A DNA stretch of 64,000 nt from Belliella pelovolcani. GTDB taxonomy: Bacteria > Bacteroidota > Bacteroidia > Cytophagales > Cyclobacteriaceae. The stretch is taken from assembly GCF_900156785.1 (NCBI RefSeq), contig NZ_FTOP01000007.1, positions 154,917 through 218,916 on the forward strand, in the 5' to 3' direction. The notes below the pieces were generated by a model. It saw only the letters and a list, made by a program, of their open reading frames with translations. It did no database searches and was not told the DNA's origin. This document shows, in pieces, positions 53,804-63,301 of the stretch (position 1 is the stretch's first letter; every line of letters begins with the position of its first letter). Made by a program: the position numbers and the translations under genes.

Positions 53804-54565
53804 TTAAAGAGACAAATAGGTGTTCCAAATCAATCCATTGTTTTGCTGGATAAACTCTTGAGAATTGATTAATCTACCAAATTGAATTGTTTGGCTAATG
53901 AATCCTATTTCAGATCGAATCAAGTGATTGATTTTTAGGCCAAATAACAATCCAATCCTATTCTGATCAAAAATATTTTGATTCACATTTTTCCCAAAAC
54001 CAATCAAGATTTCATCGTAGGCTGCTAAATAGGGTGAATTTTTGTTTTGCACTTTCTTGATTGGAACATCCACCCTAGCCATATATCGCGCTCTATTTAG
54101 ATAGACATTTTCATCTGACTTCTGTGATTTTGGGTCTTTAAAAACCCCCACCCAACGCTGCTCCAACATAAACCGATGCATAAGATTAACCTTACCGAGG
54201 GGATTATTGACCTGCACCATTTGAAAAATTCTATATTCGGGGAAGACTTTCCCAGCGCTTTGGATAGGAACTCCTCCATAGGGATAGGTATCAATGTATG
54301 CAATCCCTCCACGCAAAATTACTTGCGGATGAATTTTATAATTAAGTCCTGCCCTAAATAGGTTTTGTTGGCTCTGTTGAACTATATCATCTCTTCTCCA
54401 CTGAAACTCACCATGGAGACCCCACTTTTCATCAATAGCTTTAGTCAGAAATGTAGCATACCAGCCAATGATATTATTTTCGCCTCCACGAAAACTTTGT
54501 GCTTTGAGCAATGAAGTGTGCATACTGAGCAAAGCAAAAAGTATGAAAATGACTAACTTTTTCAT
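53804..54565 (-). CDS. DUF2490 outer-membrane beta-barrel protein
   Basis: 253 residues with a signal peptide (MKKLVIFILFALLSMHTSLLKAQ). The repeated aromatic strand pattern includes FRAGLNYKIHPQVILRGGIAYID and MLEQRWVG, the DUF2490 signature. Members are predicted 10- to 12-strand barrels of unknown role. It is convergent with the PorP/SprF gene with only three bases between stop codons, so no separate terminator fits. The gene is transcribed alone. Confidence 0.85.
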   Translation of the reverse strand: MKKLVIFILFALLSMHTSLLKAQSFRGGENNIIGWYATFLTKAIDEKWGLHGEFQWRRDDIVQQSQQNLFRAGLNYKIHPQVILRGGIAYIDTYPYGGVPIQSAGKVFPEYRIFQMVQVNNPLGKVNLMHRFMLEQRWVGVFKDPKSQKSDENVYLNRARYMARVDVPIKKVQNKNSPYLAAYDEILIGFGKNVNQNIFDQNRIGLLFGLKINHLIRSEIGFISQTIQFGRLINSQEFIQQNNGLIWNTYLSL

Positions 54566-54648
54566 GTAATTTATGTGTTCTTATTTTATCTTAAGCACAC
54601 AAAATTACATCCATACTCCGCTCTAATATGTACCAAGAATCACATAGT

Positions 54649-55263
54649 TCAGTCTATGGATTCCGAATGTGTGATGATAGCTCCAGCATTTTCCATTTCG
54701 ATCATTGCTTTGGCAAAATCATCTGGATGTATATTGACTGCTCGGGTAGCATCTAAGATCAAATGAACTTTGAACCCCTCTTCAAGCCCATCCAAAACTG
54801 TAAACTTCACACAGTAATCTTCTGCCAATCCACAAACAAAAATCTCATCTACTCCATGATCTCTGAGAAACTTACTTAGGCCAGTATCTCCCTGCTTATT
54901 GTTATCAAAAAAACCAGAATAAGAATCTACCTGAGGGTTCATTCCTTTCTGAAAAATAGCCTTCCATTGGTCACGTTTGAGGTCTTTGTGAAACTCTGCG
55001 CCATCTGAGCCTTGTACACAGTGTACTGGCCAAAGTATCTGATTGACTCCGTTGAGTTTAATAAATTCACCGATCTCCTTACCGGGATGATTGGCAGCGA
55101 AGCTTCCATGATCTGCTGGGTGCCAATCTTGTGTAGCTACGACAAAGTCAAATTTCTCCTGCAATTGATTGATTATAGGGACGATCTGATCTCCTTCTGC
55201 CACAGCTAGTGCACCACCTGGAATAAAATCGTTCTGTACATCTACAATGATTAAAGCTTTCAT
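54649..55263 (-). CDS. pncA: Nicotinamidase (isochorismatase family)
   Basis: 204 residues, the usual PncA length. It deamidates nicotinamide to nicotinate and ammonia. The catalytic triad is Asp8 in VDVQNDF, Lys106 in FQKG and Cys151 in GLAEDYCVKF. The metal site is Asp46 and His48 in QDWHPADH plus His81 in WPVHC. It lies downstream of pncB and prs on the same strand, 255 bases away, so it probably belongs to the same salvage unit or has its own promoter. Confidence 0.95.
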   Translation of the reverse strand: MKALIIVDVQNDFIPGGALAVAEGDQIVPIINQLQEKFDFVVATQDWHPADHGSFAANHPGKEIGEFIKLNGVNQILWPVHCVQGSDGAEFHKDLKRDQWKAIFQKGMNPQVDSYSGFFDNNKQGDTGLSKFLRDHGVDEIFVCGLAEDYCVKFTVLDGLEEGFKVHLILDATRAVNIHPDDFAKAMIEMENAGAIITHSESID

Positions 55264-55518
55264 GTTTTTCTTTGTGTTTTATCCATTTTAAGAATTTAGG
55301 TATTATTTTGAGTCTTTGTTAAGTACTGAAAATAGATCCCGTCTTTTCTTTAATTTAAAGAAGTTCAACCCTTACCAGGGTTGTCGTTCCTATCAATAAT
55401 CTTTGTTCCCCGCATTTCATACGGGGCTATTGAAAGTTTAACCACTACGTGGTTGATTGTATTTTCACTTTTATTATTAAGTCTTATATCTTATGTCTTG
55501 TTTCTTGCATCTTATATC
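55264..55518. other. Hairpin-rich spacer between prs and pncA
   Basis: Three short hairpins follow each other: CAACCC-TTAC-CAGGGTTG (about 55367-55384), CCCCG-CATTTCATA-CGGGG (about 55409-55427) and ACCAC-TACG-TGGTT (about 55441-55454). Near 55480-55520 there is a repetitive TCTTATATCTTA tract. No gene is present. Confidence 0.6.
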
Positions 55519-56436
55519 TTACTTCAACTCCTCCACTATCAAATCCGCTATGGTCTCAACTCTCAATAATTCAGATTCCAAGGCATAACTATTGATATGT
55601 GTATCAGTTGTAATTACTTTTTCTATTACACCAGAAGCTTTTATTTTTGTTAGTGCATCATTGGTAAAAAGACCATGTGTAGTAATCGTAAATATCTTGT
55701 TCGCACCAGCTTCTTTATATGCTTTGGCAGCATTGATCAAAGAGCCACCTGTACGAATCATATCGTCATAGATAACCACATCTTTGCCTTCTACATCTGC
55801 TGAGATGCTGGTTACTTCCGTTTTATCTCCAGAAACTCTTCTCTTGAATACAAAGGCGGCATTTACGCCCATATCATTTGCCAATGACTCAACCCACTTG
55901 GCCCTACCCGCATCAGTACAAGCCATTACAAAACCTGGCGCAGCCAATTCTAAAGCTACTTTGGTCACAATTGATTTGCAGTAAACATGATTGATCAAAA
56001 CTTGACCTTCAAAATAATGCGGTATACCCTCAGAATGCAGGTCGAAAAACATGAAATGATTGCCTTGACTAGTTCTAGGTAGAGACGAAAACATCACTGC
56101 TCTCGATTTAGCAGTGACTACTTCTCCTTTTTTGACTGCACGCTCCATGGTCGAGTAACCAAAATAGGGAAAGATCACAAAAATTGATTTTGCGCCATAT
56201 TTGATCAAAGCGTAAGCTAAGTCATATATTTCTAGTGTATCTGAATCGGTAATTGTTCCTCCTATTACTACTACGTCTCTTTCATATACATCGGTCAAAA
56301 TCCGTTGATAGCGCTCTCCATCTGGAAATCGCTTGACTTCTATTAGTCCTTTATCAAAATTCCCAGTAGCTAAAACTCTATCTCTGAGATAGCCATAAGT
56401 CTGCGTGGAAAAAATGATTTTTTTATTATTTGTCAT
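55519..56436 (-). CDS. prs: Ribose-phosphate pyrophosphokinase (PRPP synthetase), NAD-salvage-linked copy
   Basis: 305 residues. It makes PRPP from ribose-5-phosphate and ATP. PRPP synthetase features are KRFPDGERYQRI (related to the substrate loop FSDGE), FFDLHSEGIPHYFEG (counterpart of DLHxxQIQGFF) and the PRPP-binding loop VVIYDDMIRTGGSL. It departs clearly from the canonical housekeeping Prs motifs. The start codon overlaps the pncB stop by 11 bases. The product is the co-substrate of PncB, so the gene order makes biochemical sense. Confidence 0.9.
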   Translation of the reverse strand: MTNNKKIIFSTQTYGYLRDRVLATGNFDKGLIEVKRFPDGERYQRILTDVYERDVVVIGGTITDSDTLEIYDLAYALIKYGAKSIFVIFPYFGYSTMERAVKKGEVVTAKSRAVMFSSLPRTSQGNHFMFFDLHSEGIPHYFEGQVLINHVYCKSIVTKVALELAAPGFVMACTDAGRAKWVESLANDMGVNAAFVFKRRVSGDKTEVTSISADVEGKDVVIYDDMIRTGGSLINAAKAYKEAGANKIFTITTHGLFTNDALTKIKASGVIEKVITTDTHINSYALESELLRVETIADLIVEELK

Positions 56437-57904
56437 AGTTCTTCATTTTGAAAACAAGCGCTGTTCTAAGTTGATAGAGACTTTCCTCTAATCCCACTGG
56501 ATAGACATGCGGATTCGTCAATCTTTTGTGTGTCTTATCGAAGTACATTAGGTTATCTTGAGCATTTTGTTTGATGGCATCTATCTTGAGACAATCATAT
56601 ACTTGGGTACCCTTTCTAAAAATCGGTTTTAGTAGATTGATTTCCTCAAAATCTTCAAAATTGATTCGCTTTCTTTTGGTAGGGTCAATCGGATCGATGA
56701 TTGTGGTAGAAGTTTTACCCTCCATGTATTCTTTCAAAAATATCATATCCGCTACAGCCCTCCCGTTTTTCAAAAACCTACTTACCTGATGTTTTCCTGG
56801 AATATTTGTTTTAATGGATTGCTGAGAAACCTTCACTTTGGGTTCCCAAACTCCATTTTGATTTTTGATTGCAGCCAATTTGTAAACAGCCCCTAGAGCA
56901 GGCTGGTCATAGGCTGTCACCAATTTTGTACCCACTCCCCAAACGCTGACCGATGCTTCTTGAATTTTCAAAGAAGTGATGATATGCTCGTCTAGATCAT
57001 TGCTTGCGACCACTTGAGCATCTTGAAAACCCGCTTCATCGAGCATCTCTCTTGCTATATTTGAAAAATAAGCCAAATCACCTGAGTCAATTCTCACACC
57101 AAGCATCTCTTTACCCTTCTCTCTCAGAATCTTTCCTACCTCAATCGCATTTTTGATCCCTGCTACCGTGTCATAGGTATCAACAAGGAAAACACATTTT
57201 TCAGGAAATGCATCTGCATAAGCTTTGAAAGCTTCTAATTCTGAATCAAAGGACATGATCCAACTATGGGCATGTGTACCTGATACTGGGATGCCAAACA
57301 ACTTCCCAGCCATCACATTACTTGTAGCAGCGCAACCACCAATGTAAGAAGCCCTACTAGCAGCTAATGCGCCATCGATTCCTTGCGCTCTTCTCAGACC
57401 AAATTCCAATACAGAGTCGCCTTTTGCAGCTAGTACCACCCTAGCAGATTTTGTTGCGATTAAAGTCTGGAAATTGATGATATTAAGTAAGGCTGTCTCG
57501 AGAAGTTGACATTGTATCAAAGGACCTTTTACGCTGATCAAAGGGGTATGTGGAAACACCACCGTGCCTTCTTCTACTGCATCAATATCACATGTGAAAT
57601 TCAATGATTTCAAATAAGCTAAAAATGTTGATTCGAATACAGGGCTGCCGTCGGCATTTTTCATTTGACCAAGGTAGCTCAGGTCATCATCTTTGAAATA
57701 GAAATTGTTGCAGAAATCTACCACATACTCAAGACCAGCTGCTATTGTAAAACCACTTTGAAAAGGATGCTTTCTAAAAAAAAGATTGAATACTGCCTCT
57801 TGTTCTGCCTTACCAGACTTCCAATATGCATAAGCCATGGTGAGTTGATAAAAATCTGTCAAAAGTGCCAGTGAACCTTGATACAGGTCTTTGGTGATTT
57901 TCAT
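56426..57904 (-). CDS. pncB: Nicotinate phosphoribosyltransferase
   Basis: 492 residues. It joins nicotinate and PRPP to form nicotinate mononucleotide for NAD synthesis. The features are LLTDFYQLTMAYAYW at the N terminus, the FGLRRAQGIDGALAASRASYIGG type of block and GTHAHSWIMSF with the conserved His. The Asp-rich LGVRIDSGDLAYFS and ASNDLDE segments are also present. The length matches the longer bacterial class. It is the first gene of the pncB-prs(-pncA) unit. A TAAATTTG element (57924-57931, minus) 19 bases before the start codon is a likely -7 promoter box. Confidence 0.94.
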   Translation of the reverse strand: MKITKDLYQGSLALLTDFYQLTMAYAYWKSGKAEQEAVFNLFFRKHPFQSGFTIAAGLEYVVDFCNNFYFKDDDLSYLGQMKNADGSPVFESTFLAYLKSLNFTCDIDAVEEGTVVFPHTPLISVKGPLIQCQLLETALLNIINFQTLIATKSARVVLAAKGDSVLEFGLRRAQGIDGALAASRASYIGGCAATSNVMAGKLFGIPVSGTHAHSWIMSFDSELEAFKAYADAFPEKCVFLVDTYDTVAGIKNAIEVGKILREKGKEMLGVRIDSGDLAYFSNIAREMLDEAGFQDAQVVASNDLDEHIITSLKIQEASVSVWGVGTKLVTAYDQPALGAVYKLAAIKNQNGVWEPKVKVSQQSIKTNIPGKHQVSRFLKNGRAVADMIFLKEYMEGKTSTTIIDPIDPTKRKRINFEDFEEINLLKPIFRKGTQVYDCLKIDAIKQNAQDNLMYFDKTHKRLTNPHVYPVGLEESLYQLRTALVFKMKNYDK

Positions 57905-57923
57905 AAGGTTTATTTTTTGGGTT

Positions 57924-57931
57924 CAAATTTA
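57924..57931 (-). promoter_or_regulatory. Probable -7 element of the pncB operon
   Basis: TAAATTTG on the minus strand, an exact TAnnTTTG match. A well-spaced -33 TTG was not seen. Confidence 0.45.
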
Positions 57932-58108
57932 GAGCTAAAAAATAAATAAACCCGATTTATCAAAAGAATACATTGATTTAGGTCTATTCTATTTAGAAGT
58001 ATAATCTGATATTTTTTGGTGCAATTTGAGAAAATTCACCCTTAAAATACTTTCTTAAAAACTATGGCTATTTTTTTGTAGTTGAAGTTGAAAATAAAAT
58101 AAAAAGGT

Positions 58109-58843
58109 ATGGAAAAAATTTCTAATTGGATCACAACTGCTATGCTGATAGCTATAGCAACGTTTGGTATGTCTTGCAGCGAAAATGACGACATTCCTGG
58201 CCAAGGAGATGGAAAATTGGGTTTTGCTCTTTTAATCAAGAATGATGTAACTACCAATTCCAACGCTAGAATTCTTGATAATAGATTAACTATTGAAGAT
58301 GGGTTCATTCAGGTAAAAGAATTGGAGCTTGAAATGGAGGGTAGAAATGAGAATGGTAGATTTGAAAAAGAAATTGAAATCAAATTTAGAGACATCAAGA
58401 AGGTAAGTTTAGATCGGTTCAATCCTGAAGTAGATTTTTTCATCAATATCCCAGAAGGTGAGTACGAGGAAATTGAAGTCGAATTAGATCTGATTGATTA
58501 CAGAAATGAACCCTCCATTTTTTTAGCTGGATCTTTTATAAAAGCTGATGAAAGTATTGTCCCCTTAAGGTTTGAGCATTTCGGAGATGATATCGACTTT
58601 GAAGTTGAATTAGAAGCTAAAAATGGTGGTTACTTTACTGTTGATAGAATAAATAATCCCCTTGCACTCTTAGAAATCAACGTACTTAATTGGTTTGGCC
58701 AAATATCAGAGATTGAATTAGAAAATGCTCTTCTTACCAATGGTATTTTAATCATTTCAAATAATCAAAATAGAGAGCTTTATAGAAAAATCAGAGATAG
58801 AATTGAGGCATCATCAGAAATAGAAATTGAGCTCCGAAATTGA
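58109..58843 (+). CDS. Lipoprotein of unknown function, first of a tandem pair
   Basis: 244 residues. The signal ends in FGMSCSEND, so Cys23 should be lipidated. The mature part is acidic and beta-rich (IQVKELELEMEGRNENGRF; GEYEEIEVELDL), with alternating hydrophobic strands. The general form resembles DUF4382-type secreted proteins, but I cannot assign the family. It is paralogous to the gene at 59113: both have RLTI near residue 55-60, an ELEA/EAKDR block, NWF/KWF and a final YxKIrxRI helix. The two have separate terminators and spacers, so they are probably separately transcribed. Confidence 0.75.
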   Translation: MEKISNWITTAMLIAIATFGMSCSENDDIPGQGDGKLGFALLIKNDVTTNSNARILDNRLTIEDGFIQVKELELEMEGRNENGRFEKEIEIKFRDIKKVSLDRFNPEVDFFINIPEGEYEEIEVELDLIDYRNEPSIFLAGSFIKADESIVPLRFEHFGDDIDFEVELEAKNGGYFTVDRINNPLALLEINVLNWFGQISEIELENALLTNGILIISNNQNRELYRKIRDRIEASSEIEIELRN

Positions 58844-58894
58844 TTATATGATTAATATTTGTTTTCCTTAATTTTCACGTTGTTTATATCTTTG

Positions 58895-58921
58895 AAAAGG
58901 CCCGCAAATAGTGGGCTTTTT
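58895..58921 (+). terminator. Terminator after the first tandem lipoprotein gene
   Basis: AAAAGGCCC and GGGCTTTT form a stem with one bulged G around GCAAATAGT, followed by a T run. Confidence 0.75.
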
Positions 58922-59112
58922 TTATACAAAGATCCATTTTTATAATCAGCATACTATTTCAAGTAAGTTATACCGAAATACAAGATATGGTCAACAGAAT
59001 GTGGGATTCTCGCCCCATCACCTGCTTTTTTAGAATTTGAGGCTAATTTTTTGTTCAAGGGTGTTAATATGGAGTAATCAGCAAATGCTTTACTTATTAA
59101 ACCAACACAATT

Positions 59113-59904
59113 ATGAAAAATAATTCAATCTTTTATGATTTTCTACTGGCAGGGGCTTTTTTAGCAATGGCTTCTTGCGAATTCAATGTAGAAGATGTTG
59201 TTCCGACAACAGTTGAAGTAGACTTAGCTTTTGCGCTAACTGAAGAAGATGACAACTTCAGTAATGTCAGAACACTCAACAGACTTACAATCAATGAAGC
59301 TGTCATGAACGTCCGCAAGCTAGACGTACGCGTACTTGGTCAATTGCCCATAGGTTCTAACCTAGATAGAAACTTTACTTTTGACTTCCCTGATACACCA
59401 AAGAGGATTGTCTATACCAATGATGAAAATGGACAAGACATCAATATCAGAATGCCAAGAGCATCTTATAGACAGGTCATGTTTGATTTAGATATCGTAC
59501 AGGCGCCTGATGATGTTGCTGCATCCTTAGCTGGTGAGTTCGAAACTTCCCTCGGTGAGGTAATCCCTGTGAAATACGAACTTTATGGAGAAATTTTCAA
59601 TTTCGACGGGAAATTTGAAGCTAAAGACCGAAACGAGGCTTTAGAGTTTGATCAACTGGATAAAGCGACCATGCTGGTTGAGCTTCACGCAATCAAATGG
59701 TTCAATGATATATCCGCAGAGGAGTTTGAAAATGCCGAAATCATTGACGGCGTGATGCTGATCAATCCTGAAACTAACTCTTCCATCTATGAAAAAATTA
59801 AAGCTAGAATCATAGAATTGACTGATATTAAGATAAGAATCCGTATCCATGAAAATGGACACGGTAACCCTAATAATCCTAAAGGTCCAGGAAATAGACC
59901 ATAA
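59113..59904 (+). CDS. Lipoprotein of unknown function, second of a tandem pair
   Basis: 263 residues. The lipoprotein signal ends in MASCEFN. The order of strands matches the gene at 58109: RLTINEAVMNVRKLDV, then a PRASYRQVMFDLDIVQ segment, SLAGEFETS and the C-terminal EFENAEIIDGVMLI and YEKIKARI blocks. The C terminus adds a Gly/Asn/Pro-rich tail (ENGHGNPNNPKGPGNRP) absent from the paralogue. Function is unknown. It presumably sits in the outer membrane. Confidence 0.75.
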   Translation: MKNNSIFYDFLLAGAFLAMASCEFNVEDVVPTTVEVDLAFALTEEDDNFSNVRTLNRLTINEAVMNVRKLDVRVLGQLPIGSNLDRNFTFDFPDTPKRIVYTNDENGQDINIRMPRASYRQVMFDLDIVQAPDDVAASLAGEFETSLGEVIPVKYELYGEIFNFDGKFEAKDRNEALEFDQLDKATMLVELHAIKWFNDISAEEFENAEIIDGVMLINPETNSSIYEKIKARIIELTDIKIRIRIHENGHGNPNNPKGPGNRP

Positions 59905-59948
59905 TCAAACACATCCATTTGAAAAGCTGCTGACTTACTCCGTTTTCA

Positions 59949-59980
59949 AATAATCCTCAAGAAATTGAGGATTATTTTTT
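59949..59980. terminator. Bidirectional terminator between the lipoprotein and DMT transporter genes
   Basis: AATAATCCTCAA (59949-59960) and TTGAGGATTATT (59965-59976) are perfect arms around GAAA, followed by T on the plus strand. It overlaps the stop codon of the convergent transporter gene. Confidence 0.88.
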
Positions 59981-60802
59981 TGAGGTTACATTCAACAAAA
60001 CTCCTGCTAACACGAGAATCATTCCCAAATAGGTCAGTAAACTATAAGTCTCCTCAAAAATCAAAAAACCAAAACCTAGTGCATATACTATTCCCACATA
60101 ACTCAAACTAGCAACTTTCGACAAATTAGCATTCTGATAAGCTAAGGTCATGAAATATTGCGCACCTTGGGTAAGTACACCGACGGTAAGGAGTACGACC
60201 CAATCCCAGCCTTGAGGCATCACCCAAAAAAAATAAGAAACAATAGCCGCAATTGGTGTAGTAATCAAGGGAAAGTAGAACATGATTACCAATGGATGCT
60301 CTGAGTTTTTCAGTTTCCTAATCACATTATAAGCCACACCCATCGCCAAAGAAGCAATCAGACCCACACCAAGATCAAAAGCAGAAATCCTAGGGTCAAA
60401 GCCCTCAATGATCAACACCCCAACAAAGCTAACTCCAAAGAAAATGTATTTTCTTTTTGCTACTTTTTCTTTGACAATAAATATCCCCAAGATGGTTGTA
60501 AAAATCGGTGCGAGGTAATTGATCGTAACTGCACTAGCAAGGGGAATGGTCTGTAGATTGTAGAAAAACGCCATCAAGCCCACAGACCCAGCTATTCCTC
60601 TTGTGATCAATAATGGTTTATTTTTTCCAAAAAGTGGTACATTGATACGCTTCAATGCGATATAAGTCATAAAAAAACTGAGCACTGATCTGAAAAGTAT
60701 AATTTCTATCGCAGGGATATGCGGAATCAATTTGACAGATACATTCATCAGGGCAAAAAGAAACCCCGCCAATAGCATGTGCTGTACACTTTTTTTGCTC
60801 AA
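59972..60802 (-). CDS. EamA-domain transporter of the DMT superfamily
   Basis: 276 residues with about ten membrane segments arranged as two EamA repeats (residues about 8-135 and 145-270). Typical motifs are the early FALMNVSVKLI and LFRSVLSF, PLASAVTINYLAPIFTTILG at the end of the first repeat, and ASLSYVGIVYALGFGFLIFEE in the second. EamA proteins export or import small metabolites. The substrate is unknown and the neighbours give no hint. Confidence 0.9.
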   Translation of the reverse strand: MSKKSVQHMLLAGFLFALMNVSVKLIPHIPAIEIILFRSVLSFFMTYIALKRINVPLFGKNKPLLITRGIAGSVGLMAFFYNLQTIPLASAVTINYLAPIFTTILGIFIVKEKVAKRKYIFFGVSFVGVLIIEGFDPRISAFDLGVGLIASLAMGVAYNVIRKLKNSEHPLVIMFYFPLITTPIAAIVSYFFWVMPQGWDWVVLLTVGVLTQGAQYFMTLAYQNANLSKVASLSYVGIVYALGFGFLIFEETYSLLTYLGMILVLAGVLLNVTSKK

Positions 60803-61184
60803 GAGCTTAGATTTTGGATGATTAATGAATGTTTAAGGAATATTCATTCGTAATAGTTCAATCTCAACTTTTCGGTAAAATACCAGTATCATTCTGATTA
60901 TACAAAAGACTAAATAGGGATATACGGAACTTTGCCAATAACATTACAATATTCCGATTTATCTAACTTCCGATATTTATTGATACCTGCCCGACGCAGG
61001 CGGGTTGGATACTTATGGATATTGACCATCAGCAACCGAATGAACCAATAGAATGAAGTTACTGGCAAACAAGCGTATAAATCAGAAAGCTAAAAATCAG
61101 GAAGTAATTTTCATTAGGAAATATTTTATATGTGATGGTATGATGCCTAAAAATAATTTTTAACCCCGCAGCAACGCCAATTCG
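60803..61184. other. Intergenic region upstream of the DMT transporter
   Basis: 380 bases, no gene. A hairpin CCTGC-CCGAC-GCAGG (60986-61000) with an alternative CCCG/CGGG pairing lies in an otherwise AT-rich stretch. It looks like a dispersed GC-rich repeat. The promoter of the DMT gene should lie in the first 100 bases. Confidence 0.5.
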
Positions 61185-61838
61185 CTATAAGATGATCTTT
61201 CCGTCTTGCATGGTCAGCATCCGATCGGCCATTTGAGCTAATTCTTGGTTGTGAGTGACAATGACGAAAGACTGTCCAAATTCATCTCTCAACTTGAAAA
61301 ATAACTGATGCAAATCCTCTGCACTTTTGGAGTCTAGGTTTCCACTAGGCTCATCTGCAAAAATAATCTTGGGGTCATTGATCAGTGCCCGCGCTACTGC
61401 GATACGTTGCTGTTCACCACCTGAAAGTTCAGCAGGCTTATGATCTAATCTTCCACTTACACCAAGAATCGAGGCGAGTTCCAAAGCTCTTTTTTTCAAC
61501 TCTCTCTCCCCCCTACCAGCAATCAATCCAGGAATGATGATATTCTCTTCAGCCGTAAACTCAGGAAGTAAGTTGTGAAATTGAAAAATAAAACCAATCT
61601 CCCTATTTCTGTAAGCCGCCAATTGATCACCTTTCAGTTGTGAGATCACCACATCACCTACAATGACCTCGCCTTTATCTGCATCATCCAAGGTTCCCAA
61701 AATATGCAAAAGGGTACTTTTGCCTGCACCAGATGCTCCAACGATGGAGACTACTTCTCCAGCTTTGATCATAACATCCACGCCCTTAAGCACATGGAGA
61801 TCTCCATAATATTTTTCTATTCCTTTAGCTTCCAGCAT
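61185..61838 (-). CDS. lolD: LolD-like ABC transporter ATP-binding protein
   Basis: 217 residues, the full length of a single ATPase domain. Walker A is GASGAGKST, the Q-loop is [12 protein letters not shown], the signature is LSGGEQQR and Walker B is [14 protein letters not shown], followed by the H-loop VTHN. The [10 protein letters not shown] context and the NLDS variant place it in the MacB/LolD group, which drives lipoprotein release or export with MacB-type permeases. No permease is adjacent. The symbol is a family-level assignment. Confidence 0.85.
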   Translation of the reverse strand: MLEAKGIEKYYGDLHVLKGVDVMIKAGEVVSIVGASGAGKSTLLHILGTLDDADKGEVIVGDVVISQLKGDQLAAYRNREIGFIFQFHNLLPEFTAEENIIIPGLIAGRGERELKKRALELASILGVSGRLDHKPAELSGGEQQRIAVARALINDPKIIFADEPSGNLDSKSAEDLHQLFFKLRDEFGQSFVIVTHNQELAQMADRMLTMQDGKIIL

Positions 61839-61858
61839 TGTGTAAATTGATTGAGGAT

Positions 61859-61866
61859 CAAAATTA
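61859..61866 (-). promoter_or_regulatory. Probable -7 element of the lolD-like gene
   Basis: TAATTTTG on the minus strand, an exact TAnnTTTG match, 20 bases before the start codon. Confidence 0.45.
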
Positions 61867-61927
61867 AAACATATTCGAGGATTCCCTCAAAAATGCCATT
61901 ATTTTACCAAAAAGAGGCATACTTAAC

Positions 61928-61958
61928 TTGAAAAATCAAGACGAAGGGCTTAACTTCG
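61928..61958 (+). promoter_or_regulatory. Possible promoter of sucC
   Basis: A -33 TTG (61928-61930) followed after 20 bases by TAACTTCG, one base off TAnnTTTG. The start codon is 18 bases further on, preceded by an AAGG. Confidence 0.4.
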
Positions 61959-61976
61959 GGCAAAAATTTCACAAGG

Positions 61977-63188
61977 ATGAATATACACGAATATCAAGCA
62001 AAAGAAGTTTTAAAGAGTTATGGTGTTAGAATTCAGGAAGGCATCGTAGCAGAGACCCCTGAAGCAGCACTCGAAGCAGCCAAGAAACTCAATGCAGAGA
62101 CAGGCACTTCATGGTATGTGATCAAAGCACAAATCCATGCCGGTGGACGTGGTAAAGGCAAAGTTCAAGAAACTGACTCCAATGGTGTGGTACTTGCCAA
62201 AAAATTGGAAGATGTAGCTGAAAAAGCCAAAAACATCCTTGGTGGAACATTGGTAACGCACCAAACAGGTCCAGAGGGCAAAAAAGTAAATAAAGTCTTG
62301 ATCGCTGAGGATGTGTACTATCCAGGTGATTCAGAACCAAAAGAATATTACCTATCTATCCTTCTTGACAGAGCAAAAGGTAGCAACGTAATCATGGCAT
62401 CTACAGAAGGTGGTATGGATATCGAAGAAGTAGCAGAAAATCATCCAGAGAAGATCATCAAAGAATGGATCGACCCAAAAGTAGGACTTCAAGGTTTTCA
62501 AGCTAGAAAAGTTGCTTTCAAACTAGGTTTGGAAGGAAACGCATTCAAAGAAATGGTGAAGTTCATCACTGCGCTTTACGCAGCTTATGAAGGAACTGAT
62601 TCTTCACAGTTTGAGATCAACCCTGTATTGAAAACATCAGACAATAAGATCTTGGCAGTAGACGCCAAAGTGAACTTGGATGACAACGCACTTTACAGAC
62701 ACAAAGACCTAGCTGATCTTAGAGACTTGGCTGAAGAAGATCCTTTGGAAGTAGAAGCAGGAGAATCAGGCTTGAACTATGTAAAGCTTGACGGAAACGT
62801 AGGCTGCATGGTAAATGGAGCTGGACTGGCTATGGCTACTATGGATATGATCAAACTTTCTGGTGGTGAACCTGCCAACTTCCTTGATGTAGGAGGAGGA
62901 GCTAATGCTACTACTGTAGAAGCAGGTTTTAGAATTATCTTGAAAGATCCAAATGTAAAAGCCATCTTGATCAACGTATTTGGTGGGATCGTAAGATGTG
63001 ATAGAATTGCCAATGGTGTAGTTGAAGCTTACAAATCAATCGGAGACATCAGCGTTCCTATCATCGTAAGACTTCAAGGAACAAATGCTGAAGAGGGTGC
63101 AAGAATCATTGACGAATCTGGCTTAAAAGTATCTTCTGCAATCACTTTGAAAGAAGCTGCTGAAAAAGTAAAATCAGCAATCGCTTAA
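61977..63188 (+). CDS. sucC: Succinyl-CoA ligase, ADP-forming, beta subunit
   Basis: 403 residues (E. coli 388). With SucD it interconverts succinyl-CoA and succinate in the TCA cycle with formation of ATP. The N-terminal ATP-grasp domain starts with [16 protein letters not shown] and has [15 protein letters not shown]. The C-terminal domain has NFLDVGGGA and [17 protein letters not shown], which contacts the alpha subunit. No sucD is adjacent, which is normal in this phylum. A terminator and tRNA-Arg follow. Confidence 0.96.
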   Translation: MNIHEYQAKEVLKSYGVRIQEGIVAETPEAALEAAKKLNAETGTSWYVIKAQIHAGGRGKGKVQETDSNGVVLAKKLEDVAEKAKNILGGTLVTHQTGPEGKKVNKVLIAEDVYYPGDSEPKEYYLSILLDRAKGSNVIMASTEGGMDIEEVAENHPEKIIKEWIDPKVGLQGFQARKVAFKLGLEGNAFKEMVKFITALYAAYEGTDSSQFEINPVLKTSDNKILAVDAKVNLDDNALYRHKDLADLRDLAEEDPLEVEAGESGLNYVKLDGNVGCMVNGAGLAMATMDMIKLSGGEPANFLDVGGGANATTVEAGFRIILKDPNVKAILINVFGGIVRCDRIANGVVEAYKSIGDISVPIIVRLQGTNAEEGARIIDESGLKVSSAITLKEAAEKVKSAIA

Positions 63189-63200
63189 AATATTTAAAAC

Positions 63201-63226
63201 AGGGCTGATACTTTATCAGCCCTTTA
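63201..63226 (+). terminator. Rho-independent terminator of sucC
   Basis: AGGGCTGATA (63201-63210) and TATCAGCCCT (63214-63223) are perfect arms around CTT, followed by TTTA. The tRNA begins four bases later. Confidence 0.85.
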
Positions 63227-63227
63227 T

Positions 63228-63301
63228 GCACCCGTAGTTCAACTGGATAGAATATCGGATTTCGGCTCCGAGGGTTGAGGGTTCGAATCCTTCCGGGTGC
63301 A
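63228..63301 (+). tRNA. tRNA-Arg (anticodon UCG)
   Basis: The acceptor stem is GCACCCG/CGGGTGC with discriminator A at 63301. The anticodon stem TCGGA/TCCGA encloses the loop TTTCGGC, giving anticodon UCG, which reads CGA and related Arg codons. The T arm is GAGGG-TTCGAAT-CCTTC. The CCA end is not encoded. Confidence 0.93.
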
